DNA from: Chionomys nivalis
Lineage: Eukaryota; Chordata; Mammalia; Rodentia; Cricetidae
Assembly: GCF_950005125.1 (NCBI RefSeq)
Contig: NC_080106.1
Location: 20,416,001-20,480,000, forward strand
Length of the DNA stretch: 64,000 nucleotides
Direction: 5' to 3'
Below, in pieces: positions 1-12,480 of the stretch (positions are counted from its first letter, which is position 1; every line of letters starts with the position of its first letter). Made by a program: the position numbers and the translations under genes. The notes below the pieces were generated by a model that was given only the letters and a program-made list of their open reading frames with translations, did no database searches and was not told the origin of the DNA.

Positions 1-119
1 TCACAGAATTCTGTCTACCTCTAAGAGCTAGAATTGAAGACGTGTGCCAATTACAGCTTAAAATAGTACTGCTGATACAGATAATATTAGAGATTTGGTG
101 CCTTCAATTCAAGGAGAGT

Positions 120-288
120 TTTTTTTTTAATATTTATTTTATTATGTATATAGTATTCTGTGTGTATGCCTGAAGACCAGAAGAGGGCACCAGACCTCAT
201 TACAGATGGTTGTGAGCTGGGAATTGAACTCAGGACCTCTGGAAAAACTGTCAATGCTCTTAACCGCTGAGCCATCTCTCTAGCCCCC
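120..288 (-). mobile_element. B2 SINE, minus
   Basis: Minus-strand B2 running from an A-rich tail (T run at 120) to agccatctctctagcccc. It lacks about 15 bases of the consensus after ggttgtgagc. Confidence 0.9.
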
Positions 289-361
289 AAGGAGAGTTTT
301 TTGCATCTACTAGGAAAATGGGAAATTCAAGGGCCAAAGCAGGACATAAGAAATTATTAAA

Positions 362-1160
362 AAGCGCATGCCTTTAAATCCTAGCGCTCACAGAGGCAAA
401 AGTAGTCGAATCTCTGTGAGTCCAAGGTCAGCCTGGTCTACAGAGTTGAGTTCCATAACAGCCAAAGCTACACCGAAAAACCCTGTATTGGAAAAACAAC
501 AACAACAACAAAACAAACAAACAAGCAAACAACAAATAGCTGGGCTGGAGAGAGGGCCCGCGTTTAATTCCCAGCAATTCACAACCATTTATAATGAGAT
601 CTGGTGTCCTCTTCTGGCCTGCAGGCATATATGCAAGCAAAACACTGTATCATAATAAGTAAAATAAAACAAAACAAAAAGAATCAAATAGTCAAAACAA
701 AAAGAATCAAATAGTTGGGTGTCGTGGAACACACCTTAAATCCCAAAATTCGAGAGGCAGAGGGATCTCTGTAAGTTTGAGGCTAGCCTGGTCTACAGAG
801 TGAATTCCAAGACAGTCAGGGCTACACAGAGCGACTGGGACTGTTTGGCTTGTGGGGCTGGGGAGGGGGGATCACAAATAATAGCAATTTGTATAAAATT
901 CAGGTGTAACACTGAGCATGGTGGTATACGCCTGAAATATCAGCAGTCTGGGAAGTGGAGGCAGAAAATAGAAACCTCAAGGCCAACGTGGACAAACATA
1001 GCAAGACACAGATTTTAAAGGGTGTGGTGGTATACACCTTTAACCCCAGTACTTAGGAGGCAGAGTCAGGCAGAACTCTTAGAACTCAGGTCAGCCTGGT
1101 GTATACATATCAAGTTCCAGTTTCCACAAGGAAGAACAGTGAGACCCTAGTCTCAAACCC
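362..1160 (+). mobile_element. Cluster of old B1 and B2 SINEs
   Basis: Degraded plus-strand B1 copies at about 362-490, 714-835, 908-1015 and 1020-1160, with a 5'-damaged B2 at 539-655. All keep parts of the cctttaatcccag and gccagcctggtctac blocks. Confidence 0.8.
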
Positions 1161-1252
1161 AAAAACAAACAAGCAATCAATAACAAAAACAATCAATCAA
1201 ACAAACAAACAAAGATCATCCTCGGATACATAGTGAGTTAGAAAAATACTTA

Positions 1253-1425
1253 GGGGTTGGAGAGATGGCTCAGCAGTTAAGAACACTGACTGTTCTTCCA
1301 GAGGACCTGTGTTCAATTCCCAGCACCCACATGGCAACTCACAATTGTCTGTAACTAGAGTTCCAAGGGATCTGGTACCCGCACACATACATGCAGACAA
1401 AACACCACTGCACGTAAAATTAAAA
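1253..1425 (+). mobile_element. B3-type SINE
   Basis: Starts ggggttggagagatggctca and carries the B3 form cccacatggcaactcacaa. The tail is A-rich. Confidence 0.85.
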
Positions 1426-1642
1426 AAATAAAATTAAAAAAGTATTTTTACATACTTACACACCAATGCATGCACAGACTTGCCAAGAATGAAAATTAGA
1501 GACAGGCATTCCGATATATATGTACATACATATGCATGTATGTGTCATGTTATCTGATACCCAGTGGATACAAAGCACTCCCCCCATCCTTTCCTTTCTC
1601 TATTTTTGGTTGTGTTTGGCTTGGTATTAAAAACAGGGTCTT

Positions 1643-2405
1643 GCCGGGCAGTGGTGGCGTGGCGCACACCTTTAATCCCAGCACTCGGGAGGCAGAGGTA
1701 GGTGGATCTCTGTAAGTTCGAGGCCAGCCTGGTTTACAGAGTGAGTTCCAGGACTGGTTGGTTCCAGAGCTACCGAGAAATCCGGCTTGAAAAACTAAAA
1801 AGTAAAAAAAATATATATGGGTGTTTTGCTTGTGTGTATGTCTATGCACCACACTCATACTTGGTGTCCAAGGAGCCCAGAAAAGGGCACCATTTCCTTG
1901 AGCTATCATGTGGATGCCATGAAATCATACGTACTTCCCCTGAAAAAGCAACCAGGGCTGAGTTTCTCTCTAGTTTCTCCACTTTAGTTTTCTGAAACAG
2001 AGTCAGGGCTAGGGAGATGTTTCAGCTGTTAAGAGCACTGGTTGCTCTTCTAGAAGACCCAGGTTCAATTTCTAGTACGAACATGGCAGCTCACGATAGT
2101 CTATAGTTCCAGGGCATATATATTATTGAATCTGGAGCTCACTAATTTCACTAGACTAGCTAGATAATCAGTTCCAGGGAACCACCTGTCTCCATTCTCT
2201 GACACGTTGGTTTCAGATGCACACTTTTTGGCATGATGGCATTCACGTGCCAGCTTTTCTGGTATGGTGGCTTATTGTTGCTGTTTTGAGTAGTAGGCTT
2301 TCAGTATGTAGCCTTGGCTGGCCTGGAATTCACTGTGGAGATCAGGCTGGTCTCAAATTCAGATTCTACATGCCTCTGCCTCCAAAGGGCATCTGATTCC
2401 CTCGA
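1643..2405. mobile_element. B1 (plus), B3 (minus), B3 (plus) and old B1 (minus)
   Basis: B1 at 1643-1800 with a small local duplication (ggtggcgtggcgc), B3 minus at about 1815-1945, B3 plus at 2006-2120 and a degraded B1 minus at about 2285-2405. Confidence 0.8.
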
Positions 2406-2574
2406 ACTACAGTTATAACCCAAGTCCTCTGAAAAAGCAACAAATTCTCTTAACACCTTGAGCTGCTTCTCCTCCCTCCTCCCCTTCTTAATGCAGATAC
2501 TCATGAGGTACTTCCAGTCTCTCACTACTGGTTCCTATCGCTGTGCCCTTATACTAAGATAGGTTTCTTTAATC

Positions 2575-2620
2575 TTGTGTGTGTGTGTGTGTGTGTGTGA
2601 GTGTGAGTGTGTGTGTATGT
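2575..2620. repeat. (GT)n microsatellite
   Basis: GT dinucleotides with a few GAGT interruptions. A second short GT run is at 3114-3130. Confidence 0.9.
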
Positions 2621-2905
2621 ACGTCAGTGGGGAGGGCTGGGAGTTGAATACAAAAACAGTAAACTGTAGTCGCAACCCAAATTTTTTCATATGAAAAGAT
2701 TTTTAACTAAATGGGATGTTATTCTTACCTTTTAACGAGCAAAATTTTCAAGTACACTGATGTAGTCTAAATTAGGTGAAATCTGAGTCCTGAAAAAACT
2801 GCTGTTCTATTTTTTATAAAACAAAGTCCCCAGGAGGGGGCACAGCTCAGTAGCAAGAACATTTGATTACAATATACCCTTCTCTCAGTCAATAATCTTT
2901 TCTTT

Positions 2906-3094
2906 TTAAGATTTATTTATTTATTATACATATGGTGCTCTGCCTGCATGTATCCCAGCAGGCCAGAGGAGGGCAACAGATTTTATTACAGATGGTCGTG
3001 AGCCACCATGTAGTTGCTGGGAATTGAACTCTTTGAAAAGGACCTCCGGAAGAGCAGTCAGTGCTCTTAACCTCTGTGCCATCTCTCCAGCCCC
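2906..3094 (-). mobile_element. B2 SINE, minus
   Basis: Nearly full-length, ending gccatctctccagcccc, with an extra ctttgaaaa beside the B-box region. Confidence 0.9.
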
Positions 3095-3527
3095 TTCAGT
3101 CAATAAGCTTAATTGTGTGTGTGTGTGTGTTTAATTCTGTTTACCCTCCTGATTTCTACTATTCAAAAAACTGCCCTGTCCTTGACCCTCACAACTGAAA
3201 CTTTTCCTTTCCTTGGTTTCCATAAATAAATTCTTGCAAATCTCCTTTTAACTTTCTACCACTCCTGTTCCCTACAATTCCCACAACCAGCTTTTTTGCA
3301 ACCCTTAATTGTAAGCATTCCCCGGGGCTCAGTCCTTGGAATCCTACTCCGTATTTACACATTCTTTAAGAGGGCTCAGCCATTTCTCATACTCCCAACT
3401 ACACCTTTTTAAGGTTAAAATAGCTCTAAAATTTAGATTTAGCTCAACATTTTGTTCTAAATTTATAACCTCTTACTGGAAACTGCTTTTAGTGCCTGGC
3501 TGTCATTTGAAACTCAACACAAGCTAA

Positions 3528-3645
3528 AAACCTGTCCACACACCTCTCTCTCACAGCGCTTACCAAACCTGTCCACGTACCTCTCTCTCACAGCGCTTAC
3601 CAAACCTGTCCACGCACCTCTCTCTCACAGCGCTTATCAAACCTG
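3528..3645. repeat. 37-bp tandem repeat, about 3.2 copies
   Basis: Copies begin with aaacctgtccac at 3528, 3565 and 3602, with a partial fourth at 3639. The unit is aaacctgtccac followed by a CT-rich part and cacagcgcttacc. Copies differ by only one or two bases, so the expansion is recent. Confidence 0.9.
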
Positions 3646-4202
3646 TAATTTCCCAAATACTTTTGAGTGGGTATGTGTGTGGTGTTGCGGATTTATCCCA
3701 GAGCTTCACACAAGCAAGGTGAGTGCTGTCACTAAGTTACATCCCAAACCCAAAGTCATGTTTTTGTTTTGTTTTGATTTAATGGTACTGGGAATTATTG
3801 TCAGAGTCTGGAATATATTAAGTGTTTTGCCACATCATCTATATCATTAGCCCTTATTCGTAATTCCTTAATGCCAATCTCCTCTACTAGATGAATGCCC
3901 CATGAAAGTAGGGATCAGATCCTTAGGGAACAGTTAATTGGGGGATGATAATGGCCATATTCTCAGTATCTACTATGTTTCTAGAACACAGTAAATGAAT
4001 GGTATTTATCCAAACTTTGACCAAAAAAAAAATGAAAATATATTATTAAACCAAATCCAAGTATGTCAACAAATTTGAAGTCAACCAAAGATACGGTTCT
4101 TTTACCTAAAAACTTAAAATCACCTATTTATAAGCTGTCTTAAACACAAGGGTGGGGGAAGGTGGGACAGAAAGATGGCTCAATGGATAAGAGATTGCTA
4201 CC

Positions 4203-5490
4203 AAGCAGGGCAGTGGTGGCACATGCCTTTAATCCCAGCACTCTGGAGGCAGAGGCAGAATGATCTCTGTGAGTTTGAGCTAGCCTAGTCTACAGGACTG
4301 GCTCCAAAGCCACACAGAGAAATCCTGTCTGGGGGTGGGGGGGTGGATTGCTACCAAACCTTATAACGTAAACTCAATCTCTCAATTCTACATGATGGAA
4401 GAAGAGAACCAACTTCCACACGTAATCCTCAATCTCCACAAGTTGGCATGTGCATACACATAAAATAAATAAATACACAAATAAATAATTTTTTTAAGTT
4501 TCCAGATTGCTGGGTGGCTAGCTGTTTCCCATGTCCTCAGTGTTAGGTAGATGATACTTTTAGTGTTGTCATGGGAATGCTTTACCCTAAATAACATATA
4601 ACATGAAAGTATTCGTTTTTTGGAGACAGGGTCTTGAAATGTGATCCTCCTTCTCGAGCTTCTCAAATGCTAGAATTATAGGCCATGTCAACATGCCTGG
4701 TTTATCTTTTTTTTTTAAAAAAAGGTATTGTGTGAGCAGGCACAGTACTTGCACACACCTTTAATCACAGAACTCGGGAGGCAGACGGAACTCTGTGAGT
4801 TTGAGGCCAGCCTGGCCTACAAAGTAAGTTCCAGATCAGCTAGGGCTGTTATACAGAGAAACCCTAACTTGAAAAACCACAAAAAGTATTGTGTGTGTGT
4901 GCACATATGTAACATAACAATAAAAAAGAATACAATGGGGAGTTTCCCATGCATCTTTTAGTAGTCTTGCTATTTCTTTCAGAGCATGGTAGCATACACT
5001 CAAGAAAAAAACTTTTTTAAAAATATTGCTGGGCAGTGGTGGCATAATCCCATCAGTGCTTAATCCCATCACTTGGGAGGCTGAGGAAGGCAGACCTCTG
5101 AGTTCAAGGCCTAACAGGTCTACAAAGCTAAGGTTACACAATTTCTGGGGGAAAACGGAAGCTCTGACATCATATTAATGTGTCACACACACATATTTAC
5201 ATCTGTAGGACCCATCATTAAAGAAGAAAATAAAATTACAGCTCACAAGAGTGTACCACCTTTTTTTTTTTTTAATAAAGGAGAAACTCAATGAAAGAGT
5301 GTTTAACGAGCATACATAGGCCCTAGGTTCAATCTCTAGTATGTATATCATGTCATGACATACATGTAAAAGTCAAGAGGACGCTTGCAGGAATTGGTTC
5401 TCTCTGTCATATGGGTCCTAGAGAACAAACTCAGGTCTTCAAGCTTGGCAGCAAATACCTGTACCCACTGAACCATCTCTCCAATCCTAT
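4203..5490. mobile_element. SINE cluster: B1 plus x3, B1 minus, B3 minus
   Basis: B1 plus at 4203-4335, 4735-4885 and 5028-5150; old B1 minus at 4612-4690; B3-like minus at 5340-5490 ending accatctctccaatcc. An old B1 minus fragment follows at 5640-5720. Confidence 0.8.
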
Positions 5491-6062
5491 TCCATCACTT
5501 TTTTAGGTTGCTTCTAATTGTCATAAAAAAAAAAGGCCTCTACATTTATTATACTGTTTATTATACAAATTCTGAATAAATTTTCAGAAAAAGGATTAGT
5601 GAGTCAAAAGATACATTTAAACATTTAGTAATTCTTTGTTTTTATTTTTAAGCTGAAATCTCATATAACCCAGGCTAGCCTCAAATTTGCTTTGTAGCCA
5701 AGGCTGACATTGAACTTTTGCTCTTTCTATGCCCTTTCACCCATTAAGGATTAACTATCATAGCAACTGCTCTCTTTAAACATACTGTCAATTAGACAAA
5801 AAACAAACATACTGTTCAATATTGGAACTCTGATCCCTGAGCAAGAACTCAAACAGAATCTAATTTTCTTGCTCAGTAATGGAGGGAAATCACCACTCAG
5901 AAGATGTAAACTGGATAGAACTTGCAATAATAGTCAACAATAAAGAACAGAGACCTGGTTAAAAAACAAAAACAAAACAAAAACCCACAATAGATTTGCA
6001 TATGGCCCTCCTTGTGCATAATAAAAACTTAGCAGACTCGTTAGGTAAAGAAACAGAACTAT

Positions 6063-6260
6063 GGGGCTGGAGAGATGGCTCAGTGGTTAAGAGCATTGCC
6101 TGCTCTTCCAAAGGTCCTGAGTTCAATTCCTGGCAACCACATGGTGGCTCACAACCATCTGTAATGAGGTCTGGTGCCCTCTTCTGGCCTGCGCGCGCGC
6201 GCGCGCGCGCGCACACACACACACACAGAATATTGTATACATAATAAACAAATATTTAAA
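6063..6260 (+). mobile_element. B2 SINE with GC/AC expansion
   Basis: Full-length B2 from ggggctggagagatggctca to aataaacaaatattt, with a (GC)n(AC)n tract replacing the consensus bases before cagaatattgtatac. Confidence 0.92.
6191..6227. repeat. (GC)n(AC)n alternating tract in a B2 tail
   Basis: Eleven or so GC steps run without a break into AC steps, an uninterrupted alternating purine-pyrimidine run of about 37 bases where the B2 consensus has 'gcaggcatacacacag'. Confidence 0.92.
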
Positions 6261-6334
6261 AAAAAAAAAACAACTATGCCAAACAATGAGAAAAACAGGC
6301 CAACAGGAAACACTCAAGAAATGAGCACCCCAAG

Positions 6335-6910
6335 CTGGCCACAGTGGTCCATCCCTTTAATTCCAGTACTCAAGATGTAAAGGCAGGTGAGTCCATGAAT
6401 TTATGTCAGCCTGATCTACATAATGAATTCCAGGACAGCCAGGTTTGTTACAGAGAAACACTATATAAAGACTCTGTTTCCAAAAAACAGTAAAAGAAAT
6501 GGGAACCCCAAAACAATATATGGAAGTAGGTTGAGGGAAGTCGAGCCTGGCAGTTCCCACTATTGATCTCAGCATTCTGCAGGCAAATGCAGGTGCATCT
6601 CAGAGTTCCAGAACAACCAGGACCACGTAATTTTTTAATAATAATAAAAAAAACTAAAAAAAAAAAAACTTAAGCATATTTAATATACAAAAAAACTTAA
6701 GTAACAAAAAAGGAATGAAATTTATTTTTAAGTGATCAAATCAAACTTCTACATATAAAACAGATTATCTAAAGTAAAAAAGAAAATAAGCCATGGTGGT
6801 GACTATCTTTAATTCCATCACTTGGGAGACAGAGGCAGGTGGATCTCTTGAGTTAAAAGCCAGCTTGGTCTACATATTAAGTTCAAGGCAAACCTGGGCT
6901 TTATAAAAAC
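6335..6910 (+). mobile_element. Old B1 copies
   Basis: Degraded plus-strand B1 elements at about 6335-6490, 6545-6640 and 6785-6910. Confidence 0.75.
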
Positions 6911-7264
6911 TTGATACAAACAAAGCTACTGGATAGTATTATTAATAGCAGACTGAAACATCATTCATAAAAAGAACCATGAACATGAAGACAGAGCAAC
7001 AATAATAACCCCAAGTGAAATATATCAAGAAAATAAAGCATAATGGGGTATTTATGTTCAGGACAGGGCCCGGTCACCTATAAGACATCATTAACTTAGA
7101 TATGACCAGAGTTCAGGAATGGAAAAAGAACAGAAAACTATAAAAATATGGGATCCCAGTATATATTCAAATTTTGATTAAATAAAAATTGGAAAGGATT
7201 ATCAAAACACAAATACATTACAATATCTGTATAACTGTGAAAGCAATCTAAAAAGTGACATAGT

Positions 7265-7425
7265 GCCGGGCGGTGGTGGCGCACGCCTTTAATCCCAGCA
7301 CTCGGGAGGCAGAGGCAGGCGGATCTCTGTGAGTTCGAGGCCAGCCTGGTCTACAAGAGCGAGTTCCAGGACAGGAACCAAAGCTACGGAGAAACCCTGT
7401 CTCGAAAAAAAAAAAAAAAAAAAAA
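7265..7425 (+). mobile_element. Young full-length B1
   Basis: Starts gccgggcggtggtggcgcac and has a tail of about 25 A. Flanked by a 14-bp duplication aaaagtgacatagt (7251-7264 and 7426-7439). Confidence 0.95.
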
Positions 7426-7611
7426 AAAAGTGACATAGTAACACAGAAAGACAGGTGCTTTGACTTTGGGGTTGCCATCTAAGCTCTCATAATACTATGG
7501 GACTGAGTGTCGAGGACCAGCCTTGACAAAAATACCACTTGCCAGGGTAGAGGTGTGAGGAATTAGGAATATAAGAGTAAGAAGATGCGTTTAAAAATAA
7601 AAACAGAAGGG

Positions 7612-7980
7612 GCTGGAGAGATGGCTCAATGGTTAAGAGCACTGACTGCGCCGGGCAGTGGTGGCGCATGCCTTTAATCCCAGCACTCGGGAGGCAGAGG
7701 CAGAGGCAGAGGCAGGCGGATCTCTGTGAGTTCGAGGCCAGCCTGGTCTACAAGAGCTAGTTCCAGGACAAGAACCAAAAAGCTATGGAGAAACCCTGTC
7801 TCGAAAATCCTAAAAAAGAAAAAAAGAAAAAAAAAAAAAAAAAAAAAGCATTGACTGCTCTTCCAGAGGACCTGGGTTCAATTCCCAGCACCCACATGGC
7901 AGCTCACAACTGTCTGAAGATCCAGTTCCAAGGGATCTGACATCTTTATATCAATGCACATAAAATAAAAGTTAAATAAA
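7612..7980 (+). mobile_element. B3 SINE split by a young B1
   Basis: The B3 is 7612-7648 plus 7847-7980. The B1 insert (7649-7846) is flanked by agcactgactg (7638-7648) and agcattgactg (7847-7857). The B1 also carries a repeated gaggca stretch. Confidence 0.93.
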
Positions 7981-8850
7981 CTGTAGGAAATTTTTTTTAA
8001 AAAAAATAAAAACAGAAAACATAGAATAGTACTGAAGGGAGTTCCAGTACTTAAAATATCCCAACCCTAAGATGTAAGAGTAAGATTTAAAAACTGTATT
8101 AACATGATACAAGTAAATGAACAGACAAAAACACAGAAAAGGAAACAAAAACTTGAACTATGTATATAAAGGAAATAACAAAACCCTTTCCAACCACTAC
8201 CACAGTACATGTCTGTCTAGCACGTACCACAAAATCATATAAATCCTGGAAACTCAAAATTGTAGCTCTGTACTCTCCAGAAACCCACATCACACCATGC
8301 ATTCTCAGATGAGGGTGGTAAGAAGTGTATGGAACCAGTGTAAAGTAAGGCAGGAAGGCTGGCTGAGAAATCAGGCTAATGAATGTGAATTCCCCCGCCC
8401 CCAACACTTAAAAGAAAGGGAAGTACATCAACACATCTTCCGACTTCAACATTCTCTGTCCTAATTTCTATCTCAGAATACTTTTCAGTTGAAAATCAAA
8501 ATTAAATCAAAATTAAAAACACTGTAAGTCTTTGCAGTTTCTTATAGTGATTTTAAAAGCCAAGATGATGTGATGGCTCAAGCCAATAATCTCACCACAC
8601 AAGAAGGCGAGGTACCAGTTTTTAAAAAATCTTTCACTTCAGTATGGTACTGCTCAAGAGTTCAGTGCTAGCCTGGGCTACACAGTGAGAATCCTTCCTT
8701 GTCCCTTTAGGAAACAAGAAAAAGAAAAATACCAGGCCTAGTGGCATAGCCCTATAATTCTAGAATTTGGGAGGTTCAGACAGGAGGATTACAAATTCAA
8801 GGCCTACCTGATAAACTAAGTGAGACCCTGTTTCAAAGTAAAACATAAAA

Positions 8851-9295
8851 AGGGCTAGGTGAGATAGTTCAGTGGTAGAGTACTCCCCTAGCATGCAGTG
8901 ACATCACCAGCCCTATCAAAGTTTTATGTGTAGGAGAATTTTGCCTGCGTGAATATCTGTACAGTACACTACAAACATAATAACTGCAACCCACAGAGGC
9001 CAGAAGAGGTGTCAGATCACTGGGACAGACAGTTGTGAGCTGCCATGTTGTTCCTAGGAACTGAAACCAGATCCTCAGGAAAAGTAGTCAGAGTTGGGTT
9101 TTTTTTTTTTTTCCGAGACAGGGTTTCTCTGTGGCTTTGGAGCCTGTCCTGGAACTAGCTCTGTAGACCAGGCTGGTCTCGAACTCACAGAGATCCGCCT
9201 GCCTCTGCCTCCCAAGTGCTGGGATTAAAGGCATGCGCCACCACCACCCGGCCAGTAGTCAGGGCTCTTAATTGTTGAACTTTCTCTCCAACTCC
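8851..9295. mobile_element. ID-like fragment, and B3 (minus) split by B1 (minus)
   Basis: An ID-like piece (gatagttcagtggtagag) at 8851-8917. The B3 minus (8918-9295) is interrupted by a B1 minus at 9092-9253; the duplicate is agtagtcag at 9083-9091 and 9254-9262. Confidence 0.85.
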
Positions 9296-9309
9296 TTATC
9301 AATCTTTAA

Positions 9310-9491
9310 AAAAAAAAAAAGATTCATTTATTTATTATGTATACAACATTCTGCCTCCATGTATGCTTATACACCAGAAAAGGGTACTAGATATCATTAT
9401 AGATGACTGGGCCACCATGTGGTTGCTGGTAATAGAACTCAGGATCTCTGGAAGCAGCCAGTGCTCTTACCTCTGAGTCATCTCTTCAGCC
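9310..9491 (-). mobile_element. B2 SINE, minus
   Basis: Moderately diverged, ending catctcttcagcccttc. Confidence 0.87.
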
Positions 9492-9505
9492 CTTCCTAAT
9501 CAGTC

Positions 9506-9669
9506 TTTTTTTTTTTTTTTTGGTTTTTCGAGACAGGGTTTCTCTGTGGTTTTGGAGCCTGTCCTGGAACTAGCTCTTGTAGACCAGGCTGGTCTCAAAC
9601 TCACAGAGATCCGCCTGCCTCTGCCTCCCGAGTGCTGGAATTAAAGGCGTGCACCACTACCGCCCGGCT
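9506..9669 (-). mobile_element. Young B1, minus
   Basis: Full-length, with a 16-bp duplication cttcctaatcagtctt at 9492-9507 and 9670-9685 (edges overlap the T tract). It landed at the 5' end of the B2 beside it. An old B1 minus follows at about 9706-9810. Confidence 0.94.
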
Positions 9670-10106
9670 CTTCCTAATCAGTCTTAATGGGAGTATTTCA
9701 ACTTTATTTTTTAAAGACAGGGTCTCACTATGTAGACTAGGCTAGCCTCAAGTTCACAGGATCCACTGCTCTGTTGGGATGAAAGGCATGAGCCACTTGA
9801 ACCAGCAATTACTGAGTGTTTTGTAAGCCAAAGAAATGTTCCAACCTTAGCAACAGAAGAGCTCACATTTTCACATTAACTTTAAAATAAAATAAAAAAA
9901 GAGAATCACTAACTTTCAGGAAAACTTCAATAACTTTTATACTTATCTGCACTTATACAAGTAAACAATACAACCAATGCTTTCTGTTTCAAGCAGATAA
10001 ATAGCTTTATGTTTAGTCATTCCATTCTACAAAGGTCAGATCTGTTTTAAGTAGTGCCATCTTCAGAACAAAACTATTTTTACCCTCTTATAAGAATGGA
10101 GTTTTG

Positions 10107-10292
10107 GGCTGGAGAGATGGCTCAGAGGTTAAGAGCATTGCCTGCTCTTCCAAAGGTCCTGAGTTCAATTCCCAGCAACCACATGGTGGCTCACAACCAT
10201 CTGTAATGGGGTCTGGTGCCCTCTTCTGGCCTGCAGGCATACAAACAGACAGAATATTGTATACATAATAAATAAATATTGAAAAAAAAAAA
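10107..10292 (+). mobile_element. B2 SINE, plus
   Basis: Full-length, starting gggctggagagatggctcag and ending ataataaataaatattg plus A run. An old B1 follows at 10310-10440, a further diverged B1 at 10480-10600 and an ID-like minus piece at about 10665-10735. Confidence 0.92.
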
Positions 10293-10897
10293 ATGGAGTT
10301 TTGAGTCAGATGGTGGTGGTGGCACACGCCTTTAATCCCAGCACTAAGGAAGCAGAGAAGGGCAGATCTCTGTGAGTTAAAGGCCAACCTGCTCTACAAA
10401 GCAAGTTCTAGGAGAGCCAGAGAAACCCCAGTCTGGACTACAAGAAAGATTGCAGAGAAAAAGAAAATTGAGGTAGGCAGCAGGCAGAGTGGCACACACT
10501 TTAATCTTTAGTACTCGGGCTAGGGCAGAAGCAAAGGCAGAGGATCTCTCTGAGTCCCAGGACAGTTAGTTCTACAGAGTGGACCCCGTAGTGGTGGGCA
10601 GCAGGGAATAAAGGAAAGAAAAAAACAAGTTTTCACCCCACTCATCACTCTTTTAATGGTGTTAAGAATCAAATCCAAGGCCCCAAGCATGCTGAGCGAA
10701 CACTGCCACTGAGCTATATCTAGCTATATCTAGCTTTATTTACTTTTTCTTTGAAGATCTTGTTAGACCTTGCTATGCCTAGATGTAGAAGGCTACAGAT
10801 GATCTTCCTACACACAGACACCCGTCCCAAGTGCGTGCTTATAGTGGTATACTCTGAAATGTTCTTGGTGGACCCTTAGGAGGATTATAAAGAAGGG

Positions 10898-11205
10898 GGG
10901 GAGCTGGAGAGATGGCTCAGCGGTTAAGAGCATTGCCTGCTCTTCCAAAGGTCCTGAGTTCAGTTTCCAGCAACCACATGGTGGCTCACAACTATCTGTA
11001 ATGAGATCTGGCACCCTCCTCTGGCGTGTGGGCACACATGGAGGCAGAATGTTGTATACATAATAAATAAGTAATAATAAAAAAAACTGAGTTAGATAGG
11101 GCAGTATGGCCTTTAGTCCCGGCACTCTGGAGGCAGAGGCAGGCAGACCTCTGTGAGTTCCGGGCCAGCTGGTGTTCCATGAGACAGTCTCAAAAGGGGG
11201 TGAGG
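10898..11205 (+). mobile_element. B2 then old B1
   Basis: B2 at 10898-11085, then a shortened B1 at 11092-11205. A degraded B1 is also at about 11425-11545. Confidence 0.87.
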
Positions 11206-11825
11206 GGTGGGAAGAGGTTGACTGCTCTAAAATGGTGATGTGAGCTGATCCAAGACTAATTCCAAAGCCCATTCTGTTTTCTTCATATTACTGCTCCTCA
11301 TATCTTAAGGTCCACATGTCAATAAAACCTTAACTCTTCTGATTTTTATTTCATGTATAATAGATGTATGCTCAGTAGTTATATTAACATGTGACAGGCT
11401 TCACTTGTTATTAGAACTCCCCTGAGTCAGGTGAAGTGGCACACCCTGTCGTCTCAGTACTTGGGAAGATTTGAGGTAGAGCCAGCCGAGGCTACATAGT
11501 TTAAAGATAGTTTGGGATACAGAGGAAGACCCAGTCTCAAAAATCACAATAAACCACAAAGAAAACTCCAAATTCCAGTATATCTTTTTTCTTCATCCTT
11601 GAAACTGTGCACTTCATGCTATGTTATGACACCATAAACCTAATGACCAATACAAGAACGTTGGGGATTTTGTTCCGCGCCACACTTTTTTGGTTTTGTT
11701 TTGTTTTTAAATGTGGGTGCTACGGCTCTGAAATGAGGTTCTTATATCTGTACAGAAAGCCAGGTCTCTTAGAAAGCTCACTAGCTCCCAAATTTATTAT
11801 TATTATGTTTTAAGATTTGCTTATT

Positions 11826-12480
11826 TGCTGGGCGGCAGTGGCACACATCTTTAATCCCAGCACTTGGGAAGACAGAAGCAGAGGCAAGTGGGTCTCTGTG
11901 AGTTCGAGGCCAGCCTAGTCTACAAATCAAGTTAAAGAACAGCTACAGCTGTTACACAGAGAAACCCCCATCTCAAGAAAAATACAGTCTTGTTCAGGTA
12001 GTCACAGGCACTATAAATGCCACAAATTCAATCTAACGGTTTGATGGCCTTAAACTTCTTTTCTTTTTTAACAGGGTCTCTGGCTGTCCTTGAACTCAGA
12101 ACCTCCTGCCTTTGCTTCGCAAGTACTGAGTTAAAGGCACTAATCACTCTACCCAGCTAACCTTGAACTTGTGATCCTCCGGCTTCCCTCTTCCAAGTGC
12201 TGGTACATGTCTAGTTTATTATGTGGTGATAGGGTCAAACACAAGGCTTTTTGTTAAGTACTCTACATGAGGGCTAAAGAAATGGCTCAGTGGTTAAGAG
12301 CACACTGGCTTCTCTTCCAGAGGATCTGAATTTGAAGCCCAGCACCCACATGACAGTTTACAACTGTCTGTAACTCCAATCCTGGGAGATCTGATGTCCC
12401 CCTCTGGCTTTCTTACTAATAGGTACTCTCACAGTAGTAGTATAGACATGCACACAAGCAGAACACTCCTACACATCTCC
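11826..12480. mobile_element. B1 plus, B1 minus, B3 plus
   Basis: B1 plus at 11826-11980, degraded B1 minus at about 12062-12160, B3 plus at 12271-12480. A B1 minus fragment is at 12655-12730. Confidence 0.8.

Noticed and set aside
8099..8407. 102-codon minus-strand open frame in unique intron sequence
   Set aside because: No recognised homology, no splice or promoter support, hydrophobic composition typical of chance frames.
10107..10292. A-box and B-box like tRNA gene signals in B2 elements
   Set aside because: B2 SINEs descend from a tRNA and keep these boxes; no cloverleaf tRNA gene is present.
10808..11272. 154-codon minus-strand open frame
   Set aside because: Translation of B2 and B1 SINEs.
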